Source: Chlamydiota bacterium (lineage in GTDB: Bacteria > Chlamydiota > Chlamydiia > Chlamydiales > JAJFMK01). Taken from it: a stretch of 6,674 nucleotides of DNA. Made by a program: the position numbers and the translations under genes. The stretch spans positions 1 to 6,674 of the forward strand of contig JAJFMK010000195.1 of NCBI GenBank assembly GCA_021772215.1. The letters run 5' to 3'. Below are positions 1 through 4,916 of this stretch, one piece after another. The notes under the pieces are model-generated. The model saw only the letters and a program-made list of their open reading frames with translations. It ran no database searches and was not told where the DNA came from. Each line of letters starts with the position of its first letter. Position 1 is the stretch's first letter.

Positions 1-201
1 GGGGAGCCTCGCTTGACCCTCGAGAGATAGGCGTAAAACCAGTTCATCCTCAGCAAGATAACTCTCACCTTTTAAGGAGATAGGCCCCTCAAAGAGCTTT
101 TCTGTCTCATTGAGTCCAACACTCTCGGGATCGACTATCTCGTTGATGTTCTTTGTCTTACCCTTTAACTGCAAGACAAAGATACGCAAAGTGTCGTCCA
201 T
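1..201 (-). CDS. yceD: YceD/DUF177 family protein, 5' part only (runs off left edge)
   Basis: The open frame starts at an ATG at 201..199 and stays open for 67 codons to the window edge, so the C-terminal part is missing. The protein begins MDDTLRIFVLQLKGK. Near the end of the visible part it reads GESYLAEDELVLRLSLEG and then QARLP. This is the DUF177 pattern: a short N-terminal strand, a 'Gxv.i.GeaYl.ddeLvl.l' block, and an LP that normally comes just before a CxxC pair, which here would fall outside the window. YceD proteins are small cytosolic factors linked to 23S rRNA accumulation and are usually encoded directly before rpmF (ribosomal protein L32). In Chlamydia the order yceD-rpmF-plsX lies next to and divergent from the RNase E/G gene, so the neighbourhood supports the call. 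No good Shine-Dalgarno sequence precedes the ATG. The family assignment rests on sequence pattern plus synteny. Confidence 0.65.
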   Translation of the reverse strand, partial: MDDTLRIFVLQLKGKTKNINEIVDPESVGLNETEKLFEGPISLKGESYLAEDELVLRLSLEGQARLP

Positions 202-212
202 AGTAACCGTAC

Positions 213-241
213 AGTATACTAACTCTTAGGATTTTTGCCTA
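213..241 (-). promoter_or_regulatory. Candidate promoter for the yceD-like gene
   Basis: Reading the minus strand, TAGGCA (241..236) and TATACT (218..213) are separated by 17 bp. They match the -35 and -10 consensus at 4/6 and 5/6 positions. The predicted transcript start near 206 leaves only about five bases before the ATG at 201, which fits the absence of a Shine-Dalgarno sequence and would make the message nearly leaderless. The -35 box overlaps the stop codon of the upstream lactonase gene. Read-through from that gene is an equally plausible source of transcription. Confidence 0.25.
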
Positions 242-1303
242 TGGAAGAAGAGGAACTGGCTTCGCCCCCTTTGTATTGAGCTTGATGGCCCATACCGAAT
301 TAGAGGAGCAGATGAAAAGAATATTATTATCCTTGCCCCCAAAGGTGAGGTTGGCTGTCTGTTTAGGAAGGAGGATCTTGCCAATCAGCTTCCCTTCAGG
401 GTTGTAGACCTGGATACCGTCGAGGGAGCCGCTGTAGACGTTCCCCTCTTCATCGAGACGCATGCCGTCGGGAAAGCCGGGAGAGACCACGGTGAAGGGC
501 TTGCGCTCACCCAAGGTTTTGCCGTCGATCACTGGGTAGGCCCAGATCTGATGCGGCTTCTCCTCGTAGTAGGTCATCGGCGCCTGGATGGCGGCGGAGT
601 CGATCAGATAGAGAATTGACTCATCGGGAGAAAATGCGATGCCGTTGGGCATCTCAAGATTGTCAGCGACAACAGTAAGCTCGCCTGTCTTCGGATCGCA
701 GCGATAGACGTTGTTAGGCAGATAGCACTCTTGGGGAAACTGTAGGCAGCCGTAGGAGGGGTCGGTAAACCAGACCGTCCCATCCGATTTTACAACCACA
801 TCATTGGGGGAGTTGAGCGGCTTGCCATCATAGAAACCGGCTAGAGTGCGCACCGTGCCATCATGCTCTGTAATCGAGACACGTCTTCCGGTTGTCTCGC
901 AGGTCAAAAGATGACCATCGAGGTCGGCCGTCTGCCCATCAGCGATGTTGGAGGGATGTCTAAAGATCGCCGGCTTGCTATAGGAGAGCTCAGCTATCTG
1001 ATTGAAGGGTCTAAGTCCATGCCACTCAATCATATTGATATTGTCATTGACCTGGTCTGTGAAGATCAAAATGCCTCGGTCCTCATCGCCATAGTTAAAA
1101 TAGACAGGTCCTTCAGTAAACCCAAAGCCAGTGGCGATCTGATGCAACTTCGGCTCGGTTCCGATAATCTTTGCAAACGCGGGGTCATAAACCTCCAGCG
1201 GCAGCTGCGGCGAGGCGTCTGTTGACCTTTGCGGATGGCCAATGCCGACAAATGAGCAGATTAGAATAGAGAAAGTAGCAAGACCAAAGAAAACTTTCGA
1301 CAC
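239..1303 (-). CDS. SMP-30/gluconolactonase/LRE-family protein, probably exported
   Basis: A 354-residue six-bladed beta-propeller of the SMP-30/gluconolactonase family. These are metal-dependent hydrolases that open sugar lactones or related esters. Expected metal ligands are visible: Glu64 in FTEGPVYF, Asn167 in NSPNDVVV, and Asp279 in FPDGMRLDEEGNVY; PNGIAFSPDE (219-228) is another typical propeller segment. I place the start at GTG 1303..1301. It gives a signal-peptide-like N-terminus (MSKVFFGLATFSILICSFVG), and an AGGGG lies 7 nt upstream. The longer open frame back to 1480 would run antisense through the toxin start and the palindrome, and its N-terminus does not look like family sequence. 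No clear lipobox is seen, so it is either secreted to the periplasm or kept by an uncleaved anchor. The substrate cannot be read from sequence. It ends 37 nt before the yceD-like gene on the same strand and is probably accessory. Confidence 0.85.
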   Translation of the reverse strand: MSKVFFGLATFSILICSFVGIGHPQRSTDASPQLPLEVYDPAFAKIIGTEPKLHQIATGFGFTEGPVYFNYGDEDRGILIFTDQVNDNINMIEWHGLRPFNQIAELSYSKPAIFRHPSNIADGQTADLDGHLLTCETTGRRVSITEHDGTVRTLAGFYDGKPLNSPNDVVVKSDGTVWFTDPSYGCLQFPQECYLPNNVYRCDPKTGELTVVADNLEMPNGIAFSPDESILYLIDSAAIQAPMTYYEEKPHQIWAYPVIDGKTLGERKPFTVVSPGFPDGMRLDEEGNVYSGSLDGIQVYNPEGKLIGKILLPKQTANLTFGGKDNNILFICSSNSVWAIKLNTKGAKPVPLLP

Positions 1304-1310
1304 TTTTACA

Positions 1311-1328
1311 CCCCTTTTTTTTTCTCCT
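1311..1328 (-). promoter_or_regulatory. Ribosome-binding region of the lactonase-like gene with A9 tract
   Basis: On the minus strand two purine-rich SD-like sites, AGGAG (1328..1324) and AGGGG (1315..1311), flank a run of nine A residues. AGGGG sits 7 nt before the GTG at 1303 and is the plausible functional site, which supports that start. The distal AGGAG is about 20 nt away, too far for direct use. Confidence 0.5.
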
Positions 1329-1364
1329 ATACAGGATAGTGCTTTTTTTGAGTACGAGCCCAAT

Positions 1365-1393
1365 TTGACAAAAAGTACAATATATTGTACCAT
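1365..1393 (+). promoter_or_regulatory. Candidate promoter of the toxin-antitoxin operon
   Basis: A perfect TTGACA (1365-1370) is followed after 17 bp by TACCAT (1388-1393), a 4/6 match to the -10 consensus. Transcription would begin near 1400, only a few bases before the toxin GTG at 1403. A palindrome at 1375-1390 fills most of the spacer and touches the -10 box, the usual position for an autorepressor site. A better -10-like hexamer, TACAAT (1376-1381), lies inside the palindrome but has no matching -35, so the exact start is uncertain. Confidence 0.5.
1375..1390. promoter_or_regulatory. Perfect 16-bp palindrome, probable antitoxin operator
   Basis: GTACAATATATTGTAC is its own reverse complement over all 16 bases. 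It sits between the divergent lactonase-like and toxin genes, inside the spacer of the candidate toxin-antitoxin promoter. Type II antitoxins with a helix-turn-helix commonly bind a palindrome over their own promoter, alone or with the toxin. The symmetry and location are seen directly; that the antitoxin encoded at 1656-1994 binds here is inference. Binding could also affect the minus-strand lactonase gene, whose start is 71 bp away. Confidence 0.6.
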
Positions 1394-1402
1394 GATAGTA
1401 GA

Positions 1403-1714
1403 GTGACTAGAAAAGAATACCGAATCTATCGAACCCCTCAATTTCGCCACTGGTACCAAGACGAGGCAGAACGGTCTCAAATCCAGATAGATGGGCGATT
1501 ACTAAGAATACAAGACGAAGGGCACTTCGGCGACCATAAATTTGTCGGAACAAAGGACTCACCTGTTTGGGAATTAAGATGGAAAAACGGTCGTCGAATA
1601 TATTTTGTTCATATACCTAAAAATGACATATTACTATTAATTGGAGGCAATAAAAATGGCCAAAGCAAAGACATCAAAGAAGCAAAAAGCATCTTCAAAA
1701 AAAGTACAACTTAA
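1403..1714 (+). CDS. RelE/HigB-like toxin, type II addiction-module killer protein (HI1419-like)
   Basis: A 103-residue protein matching the 'addiction module killer protein' branch of the RelE/ParE superfamily. It shows GDHKFVG (43-49), VWELRWKNGRRIYF (55-68) with the basic residues Arg59, Arg64 and Arg65, and the C-terminal LLLIGGNKNGQSKDI (77-91), equivalent to the family's LLxGGDKxxQxxDI block. Related toxins cut mRNA on the ribosome; that activity is inferred from family. GTG 1403 is chosen because the N-terminus MTRKEYRIYRTPQF then aligns with the usual family start. The only earlier option, TTG 1385, lies in the palindrome and probable promoter. No strong SD precedes the GTG. There is no later in-frame Met. 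Gene order is toxin first, antitoxin second, as is usual for this family. Its last 59 nt overlap the antitoxin gene in another frame. No truncation or missing core motif is seen. Confidence 0.85.
   Translation: MTRKEYRIYRTPQFRHWYQDEAERSQIQIDGRLLRIQDEGHFGDHKFVGTKDSPVWELRWKNGRRIYFVHIPKNDILLLIGGNKNGQSKDIKEAKSIFKKSTT
1643..1647 (+). promoter_or_regulatory. Strong Shine-Dalgarno of the antitoxin, inside the toxin gene
   Basis: GGAGG lies 8 nt before the ATG at 1656 and is embedded in the toxin codons for the IGGN segment. It decides the antitoxin start: the frame is open further upstream to TTG 1641, but that codon would precede this site. It should give the antitoxin much stronger initiation than the toxin has. 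Confidence 0.75.
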
Positions 1715-1994
1715 ACCTAAGCAATTAAAGATTAAGAGAAGTTCTGGAATTGATCTGTACGATCCAACTGATAAATTGTTGGATGAAGAGAAAATTGGCC
1801 GCGCTATCTGGGACTGCCTTAAAGAGGGAGACGCCGAAGGGGTGATCGAAATCGTTCAGATCCATTTAGAGGCAGTGAATAAGACCAAATTGACTGAAGA
1901 GATGAATATCCCAAAAACGACTCTTTATCACGCTCTTCGAAGCAAAAACCCCACACTCAAGACATTAGCTAAGTTGATACACGCTTCTATATAA
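1656..1994 (+). CDS. Helix-turn-helix antitoxin of the HI1420 addiction-module type
   Basis: A 112-residue partner of the toxin encoded just upstream. Residues about 33-65 (DLYDPTDKLLDEEKIGRAIWDCLKEGD) match the family's opening 'DxaeYLddeedIaaYLneaLeeGD' block. Residues about 74-108 carry the helix-turn-helix, including LTEEMNIPKTTLYHALRSKN. The protein should neutralise the toxin and repress the operon, probably at the palindrome at 1375-1390. Two features are odd. The first 27 residues contain 11 lysines, an extension not typical of the family, and most of it is encoded in the overlap with the toxin gene. The C-terminus stops at TLAKLIHASI, several residues short of the usual 'LKALGLKLxV' ending, exactly where the structured intergenic element begins. 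Start is fixed by the GGAGG at 1643-1647. The family call is firm; whether the short C-terminus still works is unknown. Confidence 0.85.
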   Translation: MAKAKTSKKQKASSKKVQLKPKQLKIKRSSGIDLYDPTDKLLDEEKIGRAIWDCLKEGDAEGVIEIVQIHLEAVNKTKLTEEMNIPKTTLYHALRSKNPTLKTLAKLIHASI

Positions 1995-2274
1995 TGGAAA
2001 ATTCAAAAAGAGATTTTCGTAGATAATTTTCGTAGGATAATTTATCCTGTGCGCAACGGTTCGTTGTCTCGAAATAAGCGATTTTTCGAACCGTCAAAGA
2101 AGTTAATACCGAAAAGGGACTTGCGAAATTGCTTTGCCTGGAAAAAACGGGGATTTGAAAGCGTATTGCAAATGGCAGCAAAGCTGCCACGATCAATTCG
2201 ATGAGAGCGACCCTTGTGGGTCGGTTGAAGAGAAGAGATGCAATAGGCTTTGAAAGGACGTTTTTAACAGGCAA
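1987..2274 (-). CDS. Doubtful antisense ORF, probably part of a repeat rather than a gene
   Basis: A 95-codon open frame from a TTG; upstream of that TTG it stays open to a TAG only about 13 codons earlier and contains no ATG in that stretch. Its sequence includes KPIASLLFNRPTRVALIELI and has no domain I recognise. It has no convincing ribosome-binding site. It runs through two tight hairpins, and it overlaps the end of the antitoxin gene by 8 nt. It could be translated, but I think it more likely that the open frame is incidental to a repeated or structural element. It is listed because automatic gene callers may annotate it. Confidence 0.15.
   Translation of the reverse strand: MPVKNVLSKPIASLLFNRPTRVALIELIVAALLPFAIRFQIPVFSRQSNFASPFSVLTSLTVRKIAYFETTNRCAQDKLSYENYLRKSLFEFSII
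2013..2048. repeat. Tandem decamer repeat followed by a 15-bp palindrome
   Basis: ATTTTCGTAG occurs at 2013-2022 and again at 2026-2035, 13 bp apart. It is followed directly by AGGATAATTTATCCT (2034-2048), a palindrome with 7-bp arms around one central base. The palindrome shares its first two bases with the second repeat. There is no T-tract after it, so it does not look like a terminator. It could mark the edge of an inserted element or a protein-binding site. Confidence 0.5.
2173..2189. repeat. Perfect 7-bp hairpin, AAA loop
   Basis: TGGCAGC (2173-2179) and GCTGCCA (2183-2189) are perfect inverted repeats around an AAA loop. The stem is GC-rich. No U-run follows on either strand, which argues against an intrinsic terminator. 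It is one of two closely spaced stems in the element. Confidence 0.6.
2208..2223. repeat. Perfect 6-bp hairpin, TTGT loop
   Basis: CGACCC (2208-2213) and GGGTCG (2218-2223) form a GC-rich stem with a TTGT tetraloop. TCAA (2193-2196) and TTGA (2225-2228) could add an outer stem with an internal bulge. It begins 18 nt after the preceding hairpin, and the pair together suggests a folded RNA or a palindromic repeat unit. Confidence 0.55.
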
Positions 2275-2320
2275 ATGAGTTTTGGAAGTTCCTGCGAAAG
2301 GCTTACTAACCTAACAATGA

Positions 2321-2349
2321 TTTTCCGCTTCATACGAGAGCGTTATAAA
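2321..2349 (+). promoter_or_regulatory. Candidate promoter of the ribonuclease operon
   Basis: TATAAA (2344-2349) is a 5/6 match to the -10 consensus. The -35 position with a 17-bp spacer holds TTTTCC (2321-2326), only a weak match. Predicted transcription start is near 2356, immediately before the Shine-Dalgarno hairpin. It is the best promoter-like sequence in the 464-nt gap, but it is not strong. Confidence 0.35.
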
Positions 2350-2354
2350 TGAGA

Positions 2355-2377
2355 TCCACCCCCTTCAAGTGGGAGGA
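2355..2377 (+). promoter_or_regulatory. Hairpin that covers a strong Shine-Dalgarno in the ribonuclease leader
   Basis: TCCACCC (2355-2361) can pair with GGGAGGA (2371-2377) through six of seven positions, with one A-A mismatch and a 9-nt loop. The 3' arm is the best Shine-Dalgarno sequence in the region (GGAGGA), 7 nt before an ATG at 2385. If transcription starts near 2356, the mRNA would begin with this stem. A 5'-terminal stem of this kind can both block ribosome loading and shield the 5' end from RNase E/G-type enzymes. The pairing is seen in the sequence; the regulatory effect is inference. Confidence 0.4.
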
Positions 2378-2384
2378 ATAAAAG

Positions 2385-2414
2385 ATGAAAAAAGTGACAG
2401 TTGCTACTGGATAG
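2385..2414 (+). CDS. Nine-codon upstream ORF (possible leader peptide) before the ribonuclease gene
   Basis: ATG at 2385, with GGAGGA ending 7 nt before it, opens a frame reading MKKVTVATG and then TAG (2412-2414). Its initiation signals are clearly better than those of the ribonuclease ATG 44 nt further on. The frame differs from that of the ribonuclease. It could be a regulatory leader peptide that loads ribosomes for re-initiation, a remnant of an older start broken by a frameshift, or chance. No run of one rare amino acid suggests classical attenuation. Confidence 0.3.
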   Translation: MKKVTVATG

Positions 2415-2458
2415 GAAAAGATAAGTCTTTCGTCGACCACAAATTTAACGGTGACGAA

Positions 2459-3994
2459 ATGGAAGAAATACTACTTAACGTCGAATCGAAAGAGATTCGA
2501 TGCGCCCATCTTAAGAAGGGCCAACTACATGATCTAATAATTGAGCGCAAAAGAGAGCGCCTGCTGACCGGGAATATCTATCGCGGTCGGGTCACAAATA
2601 TTTTACACAACATCCAATCCGCTTTCATCGATATCGATGAGGGAGATAATGGCTTTATCCATATCTCGGACATCTTAGAAAATAAGAAGAAGTTCGAAGA
2701 GATGTTCGATATGGACTTTGAAGCGACCACAACTTCAAAGAAAGGCTCCTCTAAAGCCTTAAGCGATGATATCTCCAAGCACCTCAAAGAGGACCAGCCT
2801 GTTTTAGTGCAGGTGGTCAAAGAGCCGATCGGTTCTAAAGGCGCCAGGCTTACCTCCAACGTCTCCGTGGCGGGACGCTACCTCGTGCTGCTACCCAACT
2901 CATCGCATCGTGGCGTTTCTAGAAAAATTGAGGATCGCGGCGCAAGAGAGCGGCTAAAAAAACTGATCCGTGCCTTTGAGATGCCCGCCGATATGGGTCT
3001 CATCTGCCGCACCGCCAGTGCCCAAGCGACCCAAGAGGCATTGATCAGCGAGGCACACGAGCTCTTCAATAACTGGAAATCGGTTATGGATGGGTTTCAG
3101 ACCTCCAAAAAGCCGACGCTTCTCTTCGCCGAGTCAGACCTAATAAAGCGCGTCATCATTCAAGCTGTAGACAAAAAGCTCGACCGCGTGCTGATTGATG
3201 AATACAACACCTATCAAGCCTGCAAAAAGCTCGCAGCCCGCTATAGCGACGAACATTTCCTACGCATCGAGCTCTATCGCGACAAGGTGCCGATGTTTGA
3301 AAGGTTCAACGTCGAAAGGGAGATTGACCGCTCACTGCGTCGTAAAATCTGGCTGTCAAGTGGTGGCTACCTCTTTGTCGACAAGACAGAGGCAATGACC
3401 ACAATCGACGTCAACTCAGGACGCAGCACCATGGGTGGCACAGATGTAGAGGAGTCTCTAGTACAGATCAATATGGAGGCGGCCCAAGAGATCGCAAGGC
3501 AGCTTCGCCTGCGCAACGTCGGCGGCCTTGTCATCTGTGACTTTATCGATATGCGCCTGCGCAAAAACCAAAAGCGCGTCCTCGATCGCCTCAAAGATTG
3601 CATGCGTGAAGATTCAGCTAAATGCATGGTGCTGGGCATGAGCGAATTTGGCCTTGTCGAGATGACGAGACAGAGGAGCCGCGGCTCGTTGATACAGACG
3701 ATCTTTACCCCCTGCCCCTACTGTCAGGGAAGCGGGCTGATCAAATCACTCGAGAGCATGACAATCGAGATCGAAAGAGCGCTTAAGAAGGTGATCAATT
3801 ACCATCAGCAGTTTGCTCTAAAACTCTCTGTCAATCCTCACCTCTATGAACATATGAGGGTGATCGACGAGGAGTATCTGATCGACTTGGCCGAAGAGAA
3901 GAATGCCAAGCTGGTCGTTGAGACGGATGACGCTCTTCATCTCAATGACTATCAGTTCTACTCAAGCATTAACAATGCACCGATAGAAATTTAA
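2459..3994 (+). CDS. rng: Rne/Rng family ribonuclease (RNase G-sized)
   Basis: A 511-residue single-strand endoribonuclease of the RNase E/G family for rRNA processing and mRNA decay. The S1 RNA-binding domain starts at about residue 37 (TGNIYRGRVTNIL, GFIHISDI). The 5'-monophosphate sensor is at Arg184-Thr185 in GLICRTA (E. coli RNase E Arg169-Thr170). The catalytic DNase I-like part has Asp317 and Asn319 in TIDVNSGR and Asp361 in CDFIDM, equivalent to RNase E Asp303, Asn305 and Asp346. The zinc link is Cys419-Pro-Tyr-Cys422. There is no long C-terminal degradosome scaffold, so it is RNase G-like in size. I chose ATG 2459 because MEEILLNVESKEIRCAHLK matches the usual family start; the frame is open back to GTG 2369, but those 30 residues look non-family. 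Only a weak GGTGA precedes the ATG. It heads the operon, with the acyltransferase one base downstream. Confidence 0.95.
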   Translation: MEEILLNVESKEIRCAHLKKGQLHDLIIERKRERLLTGNIYRGRVTNILHNIQSAFIDIDEGDNGFIHISDILENKKKFEEMFDMDFEATTTSKKGSSKALSDDISKHLKEDQPVLVQVVKEPIGSKGARLTSNVSVAGRYLVLLPNSSHRGVSRKIEDRGARERLKKLIRAFEMPADMGLICRTASAQATQEALISEAHELFNNWKSVMDGFQTSKKPTLLFAESDLIKRVIIQAVDKKLDRVLIDEYNTYQACKKLAARYSDEHFLRIELYRDKVPMFERFNVEREIDRSLRRKIWLSSGGYLFVDKTEAMTTIDVNSGRSTMGGTDVEESLVQINMEAAQEIARQLRLRNVGGLVICDFIDMRLRKNQKRVLDRLKDCMREDSAKCMVLGMSEFGLVEMTRQRSRGSLIQTIFTPCPYCQGSGLIKSLESMTIEIERALKKVINYHQQFALKLSVNPHLYEHMRVIDEEYLIDLAEEKNAKLVVETDDALHLNDYQFYSSINNAPIEI

Positions 3995-3995
3995 A

Positions 3996-4913
3996 ATGAA
4001 CGAAGTCGTCCGCCACTTTTGTGACGCCTACTTGGCTAATGCACGAAGCGAAAGAAAAGAGGAGATACTCAATACCTTTCTTAAGTTTGTGGAGAGGGAA
4101 GATAAGAACCCCACACCATTCGACCTCTTCCACAGTAGAGTCAAAGAGCCTTTCGACTACGCAGCGTTTGGCTTAGAGTTTATCTCTCCTCTAATTGATT
4201 GGGAGCAATCTATTGTTAAAGGGCTCGAAAACCTCGATGCGATAGACAGAGCGATCAAAAAGGGCGAAAATGTGATCCTTTTAGCTAACCATCAGGTAGA
4301 GCCAGACCCGCAGGTGATTCATCTGATGCTCCAAAAGCGCTATCCGGAACTTGCCGAAAAGATCATCTTTGTCGCCGGCGACCGCGTTGTGAGAGACCCC
4401 CTCGCCATACCTTTGAGCCTTGGCTGCAACCTGCTCTGTATCTACTCCAAAAAGTATATCGATACCCCCCCCTCGATGCGTGCTTCAAAACTTTTGCATA
4501 ACAAAAAGACGATGGCTGAGATGGAGCGCCTCTTAAAAGAGGGAGGGCAGCTGATCTATGTGGCCCCAAGCGGTGGAAGAGATCGAAAAGATGAAAAGGG
4601 CGAACTTCTTCCTGCCCTCTTCGATCCCGCCAGCGTTGAGATGCTCTATCTCATCAGCCGGCAAGCGAAACGAACGACCCATTTTCACACCCTAGCCCTT
4701 CACACCTACGATCTTCTGCCTCCACCGGCGACCATTAACCTCGAACTTGGCGAAGAGCGGCTTCCCGCCTACGCCCCCGTAGCCCTCCACTTTGGACCTG
4801 CCTTCGATATGGATTGCTTCTCTGAAATAGAGGATAAAAAGCTTCGTCGAACAAAAAGAGCTGAAAAGCTATACGATAGAGTCTGTTACGATTACCATAA
4901 CCTGTGGGAATAG
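3996..4913 (+). CDS. plsB: Chloroplast-type glycerol-3-phosphate 1-O-acyltransferase
   Basis: A 305-residue soluble enzyme that transfers an acyl chain, probably from acyl-ACP, to the sn-1 position of glycerol-3-phosphate, the first step of phospholipid synthesis. It is of the plant plastid (ATS1) type, also known from Chlamydia, not the large membrane PlsB of enterics or PlsY. The catalytic HX4D box is NHQVEPDPQ with His99 and Asp104. GDRV (128-131) is the second acyltransferase block, and VAPSGGRDR (189-197) is the phosphate-binding block typical of the plastid type. The N-terminal about 90 residues form the helical domain of this subfamily. The length is full and there are no obvious membrane helices. 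ATG 3996 follows the ribonuclease stop by one base, and with no good SD it is probably translated by coupling. A run of eight C at 4465-4472 lies in the codons for DTPPS. The plsB name follows chlamydial usage. Confidence 0.93.
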   Translation: MNEVVRHFCDAYLANARSERKEEILNTFLKFVEREDKNPTPFDLFHSRVKEPFDYAAFGLEFISPLIDWEQSIVKGLENLDAIDRAIKKGENVILLANHQVEPDPQVIHLMLQKRYPELAEKIIFVAGDRVVRDPLAIPLSLGCNLLCIYSKKYIDTPPSMRASKLLHNKKTMAEMERLLKEGGQLIYVAPSGGRDRKDEKGELLPALFDPASVEMLYLISRQAKRTTHFHTLALHTYDLLPPPATINLELGEERLPAYAPVALHFGPAFDMDCFSEIEDKKLRRTKRAEKLYDRVCYDYHNLWE

Positions 4914-4916
4914 AGG

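Larger units (their letters stand above)
1995..2458. other. 464-nt structured intergenic region without a convincing gene
   Basis: This stretch separates the toxin-antitoxin pair from the ribonuclease gene. Its left part (about 1995-2310) carries direct repeats, a palindrome, two tight hairpins and an antisense open frame. Its right part (about 2320-2458) has the probable promoter and leader of the ribonuclease operon. The plus-strand frames contain stops and show no recognisable protein. The left part may be a dispersed repeat, a decayed insertion or a small RNA; the sequence alone does not decide. No terminator with a clear U-tract separates the antitoxin from the downstream operon. Confidence 0.6.

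Noticed and set aside
863..1225. 120-codon plus-strand open frame opposite the lactonase-like gene
   Set aside because: It is an antisense shadow of a gene with clear family motifs and encodes no recognisable protein.
1304..1480. N-terminal extension of the lactonase-like frame back to 1480
   Set aside because: It would overlap the toxin start, promoter and palindrome in antisense, has no family resemblance, and would bury the signal peptide; the GTG at 1303 has an SD-like AGGGG 7 nt upstream.
2034..2048. AGGATAATTTATCCT as an intrinsic terminator for the toxin-antitoxin operon
   Set aside because: The stem is AT-rich with a one-base loop and is not followed by a T-tract.
2369..2458. Upstream extension of the ribonuclease from GTG 2369
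   Set aside because: That GTG lies inside the hairpin loop region and the SD follows rather than precedes it. The 30 extra residues are unlike the family N-terminus, which begins at the ATG at 2459.
3195..3639. Open frames on both strands inside the ribonuclease gene
   Set aside because: They are shadows of a gene whose catalytic motifs fall in this stretch in the main frame.
4465..4472. Run of eight C in the acyltransferase gene as a phase-variation tract
   Set aside because: The frame is intact through it, the enzyme is probably essential, and a single C8 run is within what coding sequence can hold by chance.
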